DNA of 64,000 bases from Cytospora piceicola (Eukaryota; Ascomycota; Sordariomycetes; Diaporthales; Cytosporaceae). The notes below the pieces were generated by a model, which did no database searches, was not told the origin of the DNA, and saw only the letters and a list, made by a program, of their open reading frames with translations. Below are positions 8,842 to 21,342 of this stretch, piece by piece (the stretch's first letter is position 1; each line of letters begins with the position of its first letter). The stretch lies in NCBI GenBank assembly GCA_023375675.1, contig JALQBC010000015.1:496001-560000 (forward strand), given 5' to 3'. The translations under genes and the position numbers were made by a program.

Positions 8842-11800
8842 TACAACGTCAAGTCAGTACCTGGGAAGGACGCGTGCGTCGTCAGTATGGAAGTTTGACC
8901 GTGCAATGGGAATTCAACAAAGGCAGGGAGGCGGTTCGTTTAGTGAAAAGAAACCGGCGCTTGAATATTTGACCCCTGCGTGAAATAGTACAGGATTCCC
9001 ACCCTCCCAGGCTTTTGATACGGTGTCGGGAGCAGCCTTGACTCTGGATGTTGTGGCATGTGGCGATAGATGTTCTAAGCGCAGTCGACCAAGAGGCGTG
9101 TTCACAGCGGCACCCAAGGTGGCCCAGTTCCCGCGGACCCAAAGCCCAGGCGTGTTCAGGTCTGTTGACACCAGAGGGCGGCTAGAGCACGAGGTCGTCT
9201 CGTCTTGTTTGTGTATGTCTCTGCGACTACTACAAACTGAAGACAATAGAACCAGTTCTCCGCATAGCCCGAGGCCAGAGCCTTCATACGTCTGTAGCTT
9301 GGCAATGGGCGCGATTGACGAGGGACCTTAGATGCCTAGGTGTAGACGATCAACTACAAGGTACCGCGGGTCAAGTGCAATGCGGTACTTGTAGAGTCGT
9401 CGGCCGTCTGCACTGCGACCGTCGGAACCATCCGTGGCGCGAAGGTAGATGGATGAATAGGCGATGATGTTCTGACGGGACGTGTCATGCCGTGACGCGG
9501 AGGTGAATGAGGGAGAAGGGTGAAGTGCAAAAGGGCGGGAAGGGGATGATTGGGGCGGCTGCGATGGTCCGTGCACTACCACATCGGCTTATCTTGTTGC
9601 CGTTCCGAGACCGGTACGTACCCGTAACCCTTGAGCAGCATCAATCCTCCATGCATCAGCGGTTATGCAGTAATATACTAGGCTTCCTGGTCAATTATAT
9701 AGAATCCCATGAGAGTCAGACTAGGTCTCCCATGGACTCCTGTACAGGTCTCAATATATTGCGAAGATCGTCAAACTAAGCGCGCCCTAGTGCGGCGATG
9801 TACACTGAGAAGGCAACCATGTATTGTACAATTTGATCCTATCATCATAATGAACAAACCTTGGTTAAACCATGCTTGATCAAAGTGATCTAGGAAGGAT
9901 TTGAAGTGCTGCTGAGTTGCGGCAAAATGTTCCCCAAAAAGGAGACTGTTTCACCTGTACCGCTCCAAATGAAAGCAATTGACCGTAATTGATACTGGTA
10001 CTTACAACCAGGATAGTATATACTAGTACCGACCAGTTGACACAATCTCATTCATGGGCATATGTGGCATGAGATCGAAAATCACTTTTGAGAAGTACTG
10101 ACATGGGGATTGCATGTACGTATGCATGCTTTGGTAGAATTGCTACAAGTAGATGTTCCTCATCATTATATCTGCTAGTACAAAAGGCTGAAACAATTCA
10201 GACACCGGATAGAATACATCAATGATTACCACCGAATCCGGATCTGAAGGGCCCGTCCTCATATATCAATACTTATATTATTGCTTCCTATATTGTAAGC
10301 AGACTGGACTAATATGTCTCTGTATCTACAACCGCACATGCATATATACATATGTTTTGTCTGACGGGGTCTTCCGAGTGATTAAAGTTTTCAAAGTTTC
10401 CTTATTGAGATTTAACCATTTCTTCTTTCCCAGGACTTTTCATCCATGAAAACTACCTAACGTTAGAGATGAAGACCTTCTTTAGTACATTTGATGCTAC
10501 ATATGTAAGTGGCATCTGATTATTCACTTCGACAGCAGGGAGCCTGTTAGGCCTGGTCCTGAGTAGACTCCAACATATCAATTGGTATTGAACCAGGATT
10601 CCTGGGAGCAAAAGAGGATGATTTTAATTGTATTCCTCGTTCCTGGAATACATTCTTGGGCAATCAACTGTTCGACAACATCCCGGAGGTATATTCCGTG
10701 TCACAAACCCACGTCCCTGAAGCACAGGTAGTTGTTTATTTGTTTCCGAGAGTCTCTTCAAATTCTAGGTGCCATCTTGAACCCCAACAATGCAAATATG
10801 GACTTGTAGCTGAAGGTCCTGGGGGCTGCTTCAAGCCTAGGAATGTAGAAAGTAAGTCACGGGGTGATGCGTGGGAAATGGGGATTTACAAAGGGGGGTT
10901 GGGGTGCACATGTGGTCCTGGAGGAACTGGCCAAGATGGAATACATATATCGTCTCGAAATTCCTTTCCTCACTCAGCGCGCAACCTTGGAACAGCATAT
11001 GTCCAGCCTGCTGCACAGTCTCTGATAAAATTAGGTTAAAGTCCCACCCCATCCGTCTTGCACAGATACCTCTGGGCCAAGGCCTGGATGGATAAAGGTG
11101 ATGATCAGCCCACGAATTCTCATTCGCTGACGGTTCGGCTCGCGAGCGACCATCCTGTCCGACCGTGATGCGGCACGACACAATAGCATGTGTGGCGCTG
11201 ATGGAACCGTGCCGTGTGTCTCCGGTGCGTATCAGTAACGTATTGGCTACTTATGCAAATGTGATGGGACAGCCGTTGCAGTTGACGTGATCGCTTCAGC
11301 CCTACATGATCTGTTCCTGATGCATGATGCAGATTCTTGGGGGTTGCGCATGAAGGGGGCAGTCACCCGCGATGAGCAAATTGAAGCTTGAAATGAGGTA
11401 ATATCAAGTTTGTGGGAGAGGGCACGTTGAAAGTCGGAGGCAACAGATTTTCCGTCGCAATTCCACGTTATTAGTTCATTACTGTGTTGACTGCGATCTG
11501 TGGCTACCTGGCCCTTTCTAAATCATGCAGAAACACCCAAGAGTACGCAGGTATGCTGCGCGATGATGCGCCACACACACAATATAGTCTCCTCTGTCTA
11601 GGACGCCGGGAGAGCAATAGTTTTGTTTTTTTGGGGGTAAGAAAACCTTGCGCCAAATGCGCTTGTGAGCTGTCGTCCGACTTTATCCCGTGCAATATAT
11701 CCGTCCAATGCGCAACGCGCATTGTACCAAGTCAGTCGCTGCTCCCGCCGGCCGTACTGCTATTTTGTGTTCTTTCGTCTCCATCCGTGGAGTTAAATTC

Positions 11801-11859
11801 ATTAAGCGTATAGAAGCATCACAACCCGTCATCCATTCGACCACTTTCGATACTATGGT
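8842..11859. other. 3-kb intergenic region, no gene recognised
   Basis: The first 500 bases upstream of 8841 must contain the coiled-coil gene's promoter. From about 9.7 to 10.7 kb the sequence is AT-richer with many short stops in all frames. The open frames present are short, overlap each other on opposite strands, and show no domain or codon bias I recognise. No RIP-type loss of CpA is seen here. Confidence 0.5.
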
Positions 11860-12874
11860 CTAGATCAGGTGGGTCCATTTTGAGATGTAGCCGAACGCCA
11901 TCCAGATGCAAGCCATGCCCAGCACAAGAGCGACTGCCTTCAAGACAGCGTCCCGGATCTTGCGGTTGTTGCGTCCGCGAATACCGACCTGGAAGTCCCT
12001 CGACGAGTTTGTGTAGGGGAACACCATGTCGGGAATGTCCTCGCCCAAGAACTCGCAAAGTGGCTTCCAGCCTTGGCCCACATCGTACTCGAGTAGACGG
12101 TCTGCGGGGACGAGTTGGCGGACCAGGTCGTAGTGAGCCCTGAAGACCTCCTTGCCTCGGTTCTCGAAGTCGCCTTGAAATAATCGGTCCCAGAGGGTGA
12201 GCAGCATCGGCCGGTAGAGTGAGAAGGCCCAGTCGAAATGTGAGACAATCTGTGAGGTGGGGTCCATAATGCCTTGGTAGACTGTCTTGGAAGTAGAGCT
12301 GCGATGCTGTCAGTAACAGTGTTACATGTGGAGCCACAGCGATGGCCGTCAAAAAAATAAAGGGGCAGTGAGTCGTACTTGTGCCAGGAATCAGGGTCAC
12401 GAATCGTAAGGATGACTTTGGCGTTTGGATATGCAGATATCAGCTCTGACGCGAATGCGGCAGCTGGAAGATCGCACACAGCTTGGCAGTGACCAAGCAG
12501 CTGGTCCCAGTCCTCCTTCTCGAACGTGCCCTCACCATCCCACTTGGCCTTGATGGCTTGCATCCACAGCTCGTTGTCGCGGGGTGTCTCTGTGCTGGCA
12601 GCTCGCATGTGGTACGTCTCGAGGTATCCCAGGGACCGCAGAGCTGTCCGGACGGCTGTGGAGATATGGGAGTCAGCAAGGCGGGAGAAATGGCCGCGAG
12701 ACACACAAACGAGCTACGTCCGTCAATGAGGGGGCGGCACTCACACATGGTTCCGGTTCGACAAAGTCCCAGCACCAGTACCTTCATCGGTACGATACGC
12801 CTGCATTGCCGCCTGTCGATGTCTGTTCCATCTTGAACAAGGACTGGCGTTCCTCGCATGCCATATCCAGCCAT
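11860..12874 (-). CDS. Sulfotransferase-like P-loop protein with C-terminal membrane anchor
   Basis: Exons 12874-12745, 12655-12379 and 12298-11860 code 281 residues, starting MAGYGMRGTPVLVQDG. The junctions restore the family signature: exon 1 ends LGLCRTGTM, exon 2 resumes SVRTALRSLGYLETYHM, then KVILTIRDPDSWHN and STSKTVYQGIMDP. KVLVLGLCRTGT (residues 31-42) is the phosphosulfate-binding loop and VILTIRDPDSW is the second PAPS-site strand. This is the fungal Sulfotransfer_4 type group. Members carry the sulfotransferase fold, but their substrates are largely unknown. The last 29 residues (AVALVLGMACIWMAFGYI) form one hydrophobic helix, so the enzyme is probably tail-anchored to an internal membrane. 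The 5' side contains a run of about fifteen G residues just upstream of the start codon. Splice phases close. Confidence 0.85.
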
Positions 12875-15102
12875 CTTGAAGGGTGGAAATGGGGTTGGGG
12901 GGGGGGGGGGAAGAAGGTAAATTTGATAGAAGGAGGAGGACCAGAAGTCGCCGAGCTCGTCAATGGACAGACACGGATTATTTTCGACGAAATACGAGTG
13001 GTCACTCAACACACTTTGAGTTGTTTGGTTGCCGCCAATTTGATGCGGTCGAGAGCGGTCGAGAACGGTTGATTGTCGGAAGATCCTGTGCACCGCAAAC
13101 AAGATGATCGTCCGTTCGGTCCTCTTGGGGGTGCCGTCCCGAGGTCGTTCTATGTTTCCTAGTCGCGGGTGGGTACAGTGAGTGAGTGGCGTGGCCGGTG
13201 AGCGTAAATCCGAAGTGAAATCTGTCGATGCCGAGGTCGCAAGGGCGCAAAAGAAGGGACTCAAGACAGAAGAAATCCTTGATATTTCGTGAAACGGAGA
13301 TCTTGGCGTTTGTAGAAGTTCCCGTCAACAAAGGAGGAGGGGAGAAAGATCTGACGGGCGTGTTACCAAGAGTAAGAGAAATCTTGTGAGCTGGGCAAGT
13401 GCAGGAAAGTGGTGGTCTTGATACGGAGTTAAAGTGTAATTATTTAGGCATGGGCAAAGGGGGCCGAAGGCGAGGGAAAGGACCACGGGCTGATCCCTAC
13501 ACACTGCGTGGAGCCGAACAGGGGCCCACGGGGCGCGGCGGAGCAGTAACGAGCAGGGATCAACCACGCTGGTTTGTGAGCACACTTTGAACCTTCTGCA
13601 GTTGGTTAACAAGCGGAATTTGGGTCTCCCAGGGCTGGTGAATGGTTCTCCTGCTTCGTTATTCTATGTACTATGGTACAGCTACCTACCTAGGTAGGTA
13701 CGTAGGTAGGTACTGCTAATCACTGCCCTCTTACTATGTATCTAGGTACATGGGGGGAAAATCGTTTCGAAGTCGAGGTGCGCACTGTGACGTTGACCTC
13801 TTTCCTTCTCCTTCCCTCCTCGCTCCCACGTTGGCCCCCGTTCCCCCCGTTCCCCCCGTTAGCGCGCTCTCCACATCATCCCAGAAAGGTATGGACAAAA
13901 CTGCACCGAGACGGTGCGAAATATAACTGGTCAATGCCTCTAGAGTTTGTGGTGCTTGCAGTAACCAGGTACGTACCGATAGGAGGTATGTACCTAGGTA
14001 GCTTGACAACCGGGACTGAGCTCGAGCTTAAAGAACGTTGGGCCAGAATATTCGACAGATGAAACGATGGGACCAATGAGTCCAACAAGACAGGCTTGGT
14101 GCAGCTTGTTTGTCTGTTTGGTGATTGAGTGTGTGATACCAGCTGGTCCGGTCTTTTGGCCGAACCAAAGAAAGTCATGAAGTTACCCAGATGGTATACG
14201 ACTAGGTTGAAAGGCTGGAGAGATACTGCAGAAATCTGAGACATCATCTGAGACAACATGACGGTGTACAAGTTGGTTGCAGGTGTTTGTTGACCTGCCA
14301 GCATGGCAGCAGGCCTAGAACAGCCGCGTTATGAGTCGGATCGGCATAGCGCGGAACACTGATGAATCTATAAGTCTTCATACTAATTGTGGTACCCAAA
14401 ATACCGGGGTACACAATAAATGTTGGATACCTGTCAGGTCCAACGGCCTTGTGTGTGTGTGGAGTGCAGTGTGAAGTCGAGGGAATAGGAATGGGAATAA
14501 AAGACATACCTAGGTAGTATGTAATACCCGGACTCGCGGCAGTTCGTTTCGGCTGCGGGAGAGGCGCCATCAGTACTTGGGCAAGTACCTCCTCTGTGCA
14601 CCCTGGTGTGATAGTGATAATGACGACGACGATGATGGATGGATGGATGATGATCGCTTATATGTTCCTCGCTATACTGCATCCGTTGCTAGCCTTATCA
14701 CTTACGGTATTGTATGCCCTGGGGGGATCAGCATGTTGGCGGACGGAAGACCGGAGAGAATTTACTCGGTACATTACTATGTATGGCATGTACAATATCA
14801 AATATAAACTCCGAAGGAACAAAAGAAGGGAAGGGGGTCAAAGTTGGGGTTGCATTCAGAGTCTAGCGGCTGCAAGTCCCCTGCACCTTGGGTAAAGATT
14901 GCGCAAGCCAAGGGGGGCGCAGAGGGGTGCTATCACGTACTATCACTGTAGTAGTGTCACTGTACGTATGCCTACATAAATGGCCTCCCTTCAGCCCAAG
15001 AGGGTGGTGAGATGCTCGATGGCCTGCTGGTGGTGGTGTAATGTTGCTATTGGCCTCTCGGGATTCCGGCTCGGTCAAGCCTCTTGATCAGGCAAGGACT
15101 AT

Positions 15103-15192
15103 GTAGGTAATGGTATATACCTACCTACCTACCTACCTACGTACCTACCTAGGTATGTAGGTAATGGTATATACCTAGGTACCTACCTACCC
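15103..15192. repeat. TACC/TAGG tandem and direct repeats
   Basis: The 20-mer GTAGGTAATGGTATATACCT occurs twice about 55 bases apart. Between and after the copies are tandem TACC units and CCTAGGTA palindromes. Such motifs recur through the intergenic DNA of this window, so this is a local array and not a unique site. Confidence 0.7.
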
Positions 15193-15382
15193 AAGGTACC
15201 AAGGTCACCAAGCAAGACCAAACCCGATGAATGAGAGCGATCACGCTTACTAGAGTTCATGCCGGAGGGCAGGCACCTGGCACGGTCCCAGGCAGACTGG
15301 TAGGGCACGGCCGCTTCCCATTTGGGAGGGAACTCCACCGGTAGCCGAAGGTGAACCTGGAAAGCACTAGCATTCCCGAGGT

Positions 15383-15408
15383 TACATAGGTACCTAGGTA
15401 CCTATGTA
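15383..15408. repeat. 26-bp perfect palindrome
   Basis: The sequence is a perfect inverted repeat with no spacer. Its left half is TACATAGGTACCT and its right half is the reverse complement. It is built from nested GGTACC and CCTAGG units. Confidence 0.8.
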
Positions 15409-16158
15409 CTTACACAGGCGCACAGAGACCAGAGAGACCTACACAGTAGGCACGCTGCGCACGTACCCTAAGATACCTAGGTACCCAGCTAGGTACTTAA
15501 GGTACCCACGTACTTACCCTGCAGCTCGACCACCACCAACAACAACACCAGGTGGAACTTGGAAACTACAGCCATCACGGGCAATCTTTTTCTCTTCTCT
15601 TCTTTTTAAAATTCTTCAAGTTGGAAAGGGAATGAATTAGTTTTCTGATCCAAACAAAACCAAACCGAAACATCGTGGGAGAGGTTCCTCACCTGAGATA
15701 GACTACTGTACGAGACAGAGATCTCCTCTGACCTGAATCTCATGACTCCCTTCAATTTCTGTTTGCTGCCTCTTAATCAAACCTAATTCCCTTTTCCGTC
15801 CCCACTTCCCGAGCAACAACAACAACAACAACAACAACAACGACAACACCAGCAATAATCCACCGTGCCCACCGGTTGGTTGTGATAGGTTCGGATCCGT
15901 ACAGCCAACTGGTACGCCGAGACCTGTACCCGGAACGTGACATCCGCGAACGACGGGATCGGGATCGATCGGTTTGCATCTCGAGGAAGTAACGGTTGCA
16001 TTAGGCGACAGCTGTATACTAGTGTACACTACCTACACCACAGATTTGGCCCGAGAGTCACACTGACGGAGGAGCAGCCACTTGGGACATCGTGGCGCCT
16101 CTTCATCTGACCTCTGACCTCTGACCTCTGATTACCTCACCTGATATTCACGACCAAA

Positions 16159-17631
16159 ATGGGCATGCGAGACGAAGGAGCACTGCAGCCCTTCCTCAAC
16201 GGTCATGACCACGAACCTAGAGATGCCTCCCTGGAGCTCCCAGAACTCCACCACCGCATTATACATGACGACGACAACGACACTGTCGAATCAACATTAT
16301 TATCATCACCACCATCATTATCAGGAAGCCCATCCTTGCAGTTTCAGTCCGCAGAAGACAAACATGTCTTGGATAATCCGCCCCCGCCTAAACGGCCCGC
16401 CGCCTATGCCATCGTCTTCATGCTGGGCGCCCAGGTCTTCAGCGCGAGCATGAACGTGAGCATCAGGTTGTTGGAGAACACCTCGACGCAGTTACACCCA
16501 CTTCAGGTTCGCATGCTATCTTTCGCTCTTCTCCTTCGAAATGTCGGGGGAGTGTCTGTCTGTCTTTGGGGCGGTGCTGACTTCTCCGCCTTAGATCCTC
16601 TTCGTCCGGATGAGCGTCACCACGCTTGGCATCACCGCTTGGCTATGGAGACAGAACAAGCCTAGCAATATCCTGGGCAAGAGAGAAAACCGCAGGCTAC
16701 TGCTCGTGAGGGCATTTGGTGGCTTCCTAGGCGTATTTGGGCTATATTGTACATCCCACCCAGATTCTTGTAGTCAACGTGATTCGCATGTAGCTGACCA
16801 CGTACCAGACTCACTTCGGTACTTGAATCTCTCCGAAGCAACCGTTATCACCTTTATGATGCCTCTTGTCGCATCTTTTGGCGGCTATCTCCTTTTAGGG
16901 AGCTCCTTCTCCTGGCTCGAGATCTTGCTGTCCATCATCTCTCTATTCGGCGTGTTACTGGTTGCATCACCCGACGCCATTCTTCCTGCCACCAATAACG
17001 ACACCGTAAAGGGTGATCCCGATGCTGTCAACCTGGTGAGCCGCATCTGGGCTCTGTGCGTTGGGCTACTGGGAGTCTGTGGCTCCGCGGCGGCGTTCCT
17101 CTGCATGTCCGTCATAGGCAAGACGGAAAACCCGTTGACGGTGGTGAACTACTTTGCTGCGCTGTGCACCGTGGTCAGCGTCGTTGCGCTGATTGTCCTC
17201 CCAGGACTGGGGTTCCAGGCGCCCGGGAATGTCTGGGAGTGGATGCTGCTGTTCTTCAGCGGGTTAAGTGGATTTCTCATGGTACGCAGCACTACTACGG
17301 TCTTGGTCTCGACCGAGAGTACCACAATGTGTTACACACAACGCCACAATTCACTTGGGGCATCAAAGTTATTCCGACTAATATTTCTCTGTAGCAATTT
17401 CTCATCACCCTGTCCCTGCAGGCCGAAAAGTCCTTGGTAGCCGTTAACATGGTATATACCCAAATTGTCTTTGCTTTGACCCTCGACGGCATCGTATTCC
17501 ACACCATACCACATGCCGTGTCGCTGCTTGGTTGCGCGTTAATAATGGGCTCCGCTGTATTCCTGGCGTGGAATAAGACGAAGGCGAGGAACAAGGCTGC
17601 GAATGCCGAGGAGGGTAGACCGACGAGGTAA
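16159..17631 (+). CDS. EamA / SLC35-type membrane transporter
   Basis: Four exons, 16159-16506, 16595-16748, 16809-17281 and 17395-17631, join in phase to 403 residues. After a polar N-terminal tail of about 80 residues come roughly ten hydrophobic segments, arranged as two EamA repeats: AYAIVFMLGAQVFSASMNVS through YYSLRYLNLSEATVITFMMP, and LLGVCGSAAAFLCMSV through AVNMVYTQIVFALTLDGIVF. The LNLSEATVITF segment is characteristic of the drug/metabolite transporter superfamily, resembling SLC35G-type proteins. Members move nucleotide sugars, amino acids or small metabolites across Golgi, ER or plasma membranes; the substrate is not predictable here. Intron 2 (60 bp, donor GTACAT) splits a Tyr codon and is needed to make YYSLRY. 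The third intron uses donor GTACGC. The stop TAA ends a charged cytosolic tail (NKTKARNKAANAEEGRPTR). Confidence 0.88.
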
Positions 17632-17799
17632 ATATATGAAATGTTATATAACTTGGCATAGACGATAGAAGCACGTACAGGATAACCTTGTAGGTACGAT
17701 GTGAAAATGATTAGCATGTGAATTTAATTTGGGTCTCACCTAGAATATGTACAATGTGACTATTATTTTTGCCTCCAGGGCACTCGACACCCTTTCCTT

Positions 17800-19947
17800 T
17801 CACGCCTGCAGCCGCCGCTGATCAACTCCACTATAATGCCCTCTAGCATTCATCTTCCTCACCTCTTCCCTATCAACGACAACACCAGGTCCGTACTCCC
17901 TCCTCACATCTCTGCACCCATTACAAACCCTCCCAAGAACCCACCACGCACACAGCCCCAGCCCAACCAGCGCAAACGCGTGCTCCAGAAGGCCCAGAAA
18001 CCAATGCGCCCCCTTCCCCGCGCCCTGGCCCCCGCCAGCCCTGAACCCCATGGCCGTCGCGAACTCGTCCAGCGGGACCAGGTCCCCGCCGCGCAGGCCC
18101 GCCGGGAAGCAGTGGCGGTCCCCGCAGCGCGCCCTGTCGCTCTCGGCCGGCACGTACGTGCGCACCTTGGTGCTGTTGGCGAGGGACGCGCCGGCGGCGT
18201 CGAGGGCCTCGGCGAAGGCCCAGTGGCGCGGGGGGCCCCCGCCGCCGGCCCCGGCCGCGAAGCTGGTCTCGAAGGAGGCGCGGTCGCGGGGCCGGGAGCC
18301 GGCCTGCTGGAAGGCCCCGTCGGCGGGGGCTTGAGACGGGCCCGTGCCCGTGCAGGTGCCGGGCGGGGAGGACGCGGGGCAGGGGTCGTCGCCCGAGACC
18401 CAGAAGCGGTAGGTGGCCGTGCGGGTGTCGCCGTTCCAGCTCACGTAGAAATATTGTTGGGCCGTCGGCGCGCGGGCGTAGGTCCAAAGGTCTGGGGGCG
18501 TGGTGGGCTGGCCGGTCCACTGGCCCATGCCGCTGGGGTCGTCGAAGGGGTAGAGGAAGGCGCGGTAGTTGGTTGTTTTCCACTCTGATGGGGATGCGGA
18601 GTGAGAGTCGGAAAGGGGGATAAGGTTGGCGTAGAACACGGGGTCGCCTCCTTCGCGAGTGTATTCGGCTATGGCGCCGTGCTGTCCGAAGTTGGCCAGG
18701 ACGTGGCCGTTGGGTAGGTTTTGGAGGTTACCCATGCCGTTGGCGGATATGTATTCCTTCTCCCTGCTATCACCACCTTTCGACTGGGAAACCGAGATCT
18801 TTCCGTATTCGGATACCCGTCTGGCAGTTGCTCTCGCATGGTCGAGTTCCAGGATAAGGCCCCCGGAGGGATGATCCAGAAGATTAACGCCGTCGTTGCG
18901 GTTGTTGAAAAGGGAGATGGTGGTGATCCCATCCCCAATACCCAACCCCGAAACGAAGCGTGCGTCATGCTGCCGTGCGAAATGTGCGTCTCCGCCCAGC
19001 GTGAAATTCGATGCCTTGCCGCCGCCTACTCGCCATAGAATGTGCCCGTCGACACCCGAGACGAGCATTACGCTATCCAGATGCCGCGCCGAAATAAGAT
19101 AGTCGCCTGCAGGGGACTTGTCTACGCTGTTGAGGTGCACGTAGTCCCACGCTCGGTCGGGTGTCTTTCCCTTGTGTGTCGAAGACAAGTCTCCGCGGTG
19201 GGAATTCTCATCCAAGCTGATATAGTCTGATGCGCACCAGCGGAAAAGCTTCTGCTCCTCGGCAATAGCGTCGATGGGTACCTCCTCGAAACAGGAGTCA
19301 AGGACCCATAGCCCGTCGATGAATCGTGTTTGATATGTGGTAATCAACGCTGTGTTATCGGGTGTCAAACGGAACTCGTGCAAATCAACACCACCTGGTG
19401 ATAAGGTGGAAGCGGAGACGGTGTTGACAACGGTGTAGTCCTCAGACATGATCACACCCACACCACCGCCGTAAGCATCGCGCTCTTGACCGCGCCAGAA
19501 ACACAGATGTGGGCTATGTTGGTACTGGCATAGATGTAGCCCTTGCACGTTTGACTGGCCCGCCCCGCTAGAGGCAGTTATGCCGGACCATATCAGTGTC
19601 TAAGGCGAACTGTCAGCGCCTGTCCATCACCTTCATCAGGACGCGAAGAGAAGTGCTCCAGATGGGTCTTTGGAAAGGGACACTGGTACATACGCCATTG
19701 ATACTATCAAAGATGTACGGGCCCGAGTCTGGCCGGTACTGGCCACTGAATGCTGGTGATGCGAGGATATACCCCGGTGTGGCGCGTCTAGAATCACGGT
19801 GAACGATATTGAGGCTTGGTGGCCTGAGATCAGGACGCTTAAACTTATGATCAGCTAGGGCGAGACAATGGATGGACACGGAGATATGTAAAATTCACTG
19901 CAATACTCACAGAGTAGTAGAACGGGAGTCTTCCAGGGCCCGGCCAT
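17800..19947 (-). CDS. Arylsulfotransferase-like (ASST) protein with C-terminal membrane segment
   Basis: Exons 19947-19911, 19854-19694 and 19599-17800 give 665 residues. Exon 2 codes RPDLRPPSLNI, TPGYILASPAFSG and GPYIFDSINGTLIWSG, the entry to the arylsulfotransferase beta-propeller. Exon 3 continues VDLHEFRLTPDNTALITTYQ, DYVHLNSVDKSPAGDYLISARH, ILWRVGGGKASNF, and ARQHDARFVSG, all conserved blocks of fungal ASST-like proteins. In bacteria such enzymes transfer sulfate between phenols; fungal members are uncharacterised. A hydrophobic stretch near residues 600-622 (FALVGLGLCAWWVLG) should anchor the protein, followed by a basic cytosolic tail. The first exon is only 12 codons (MAGPWKTPVLLL) and makes a very short signal sequence, so the true start may differ. 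The 3' end converges on the transporter, 168 bp away. The long Gly/Ala/Pro-rich section around residues 470-570 is GC-rich and poorly conserved. Confidence 0.85.
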
Positions 19948-21342
19948 TGTTCGTCTTCCGGGCGTGGTCGAACGTGCATCTCAGGCTCAGGATGGCTGAG
20001 CGCAGAAGGACGGTACCTTTTCTTGATTCCGAGCTGAGCTGTCGATTTCAGGACCGGCTGTCAGTAGATAGTATTCGGCTTGGCGTTCTTCGAGATTGGT
20101 ACTCTTCTGTTTTCCTCTGCTTCGTGTCTTTTCAGGAGACCGCAACTCTGGTAGTTACTAACTGCGTGTGAAGAGCAGTCCGAAGCCTTGACGACACAGA
20201 AAATCGTCGACTGCCAAGCCAATCTACCCAGGGCAGGTGGTGGTCGTGGCGAAGTTAAATACATCCACAAAAGGGGAACACGAGATAACGAGATGAGATG
20301 CCAAACTCCAGCATTGACGAGGCAGCGTCCCAAACGCAGGACGACGTGCAGTCTCCACGCGGCCATGTCAGTATGTCTGCTGCTGTGGCTTGGTGTTTAG
20401 TCACGGCGATGGGCCAAACCCCGGAATTCACAGTGCTAAAGACTGGGGAAGAGGGTCATATCAATCGCAGGTGCAGAGGTGGAAGAACCTTGGAACCCTC
20501 AATGGTTGGGATGACTTCCATGTGGATCAAGGTCGTGGTGAGTAGGGAATGAGGATTAGGTTCATAAACCACATGATATTTCCAAGATTTTGACATCTGG
20601 TTGACCCTGCTCCCTGAAATGAAGCTCGTCGGTATAGCATCATCATCATCGACTTGATGATGAAGGCACTTTTGGTGGTATGAGGGGCCTCCCAGAGCAC
20701 TCTCATCACTGGCCTTCAAGGCAAAAACGACGGCCCCCCTCTTGCGGTTCAGTTCTGCCCAAGTCCTCGGAGGATGGGAGAACGTTCTCATTGTCCCATG
20801 CTGCGTGCCTGAGTATCAGTCAATCTTCTGGGGGACAGAGACTCAGCGTGGATATGGGCCACGCATTTCGGCCTGTAATGGATTAGCGGCATGATCTGCG
20901 GAAGAAAGGGAGGTACGACAGGACTTGTGGAGATTATAGTTTGCAGCCAACATCTGGACCGGCTAGCGGGGAGCCTTTCCGTCATCCAGGGTCCAAAGAT
21001 GGCCGAACCGACATGGAACGAGGTCAGGGGCTTTCGTTGTGGATGACTGGTGATCTGATGATATGGGGATGAAAAGAGGCAGGGTGGCACACAGCTCGGG
21101 GTTGGGGTTGTAAAAGGGGGGGGGGGTGGTATAAGCCTTTTGCTTGGAGCGCACGGTCCCCTCCAAGGCCGCAGCGTTATTATGGACCGGCGTGCGCGAC
21201 AGCTTCGAGCTATTCGGTAGACAATATCGAAAACAAACAAAACAAGAAACCGGCTTACCGTCCACAGCACCTTTCCCTCTGCGGCTGACTACCTAGGTAC
21301 CCGAGAGACACCAAAGCTCGCAACTCCAGCCAATCCGTCGCA
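19948..21342. promoter_or_regulatory. Divergent intergenic region, ASST and DUF7704 promoters
   Basis: The 1.4 kb between two divergent start codons contain no recognised gene. There is a G9-type run near 21117, a CCTAGGTAC motif at 21293-21301 just before the downstream start, and a short TCATCATCATC tract near 20640. Confidence 0.45.

Larger units (their letters stand above)
12875..16158. promoter_or_regulatory. Divergent promoter region rich in CCTAGGTA-type motifs
   Basis: This 3.3-kb region separates two divergently transcribed genes. It contains clusters of TACCTACC / CCTAGGTA motifs at about 13683-13715, 13735-13752, 13965-14000, 14505-14520, 15115-15190 and 15383-15515. There is also a (CAA)9 tract at 15814-15840 and a CT-rich leader before the transporter start. 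No coding sequence was recognised; short open frames here are not conserved-looking. Confidence 0.55.

Noticed and set aside
15103..15192. CRISPR-like array
   Set aside because: The units are short degenerate TACC tandem repeats in a eukaryotic genome without spacers of constant length.
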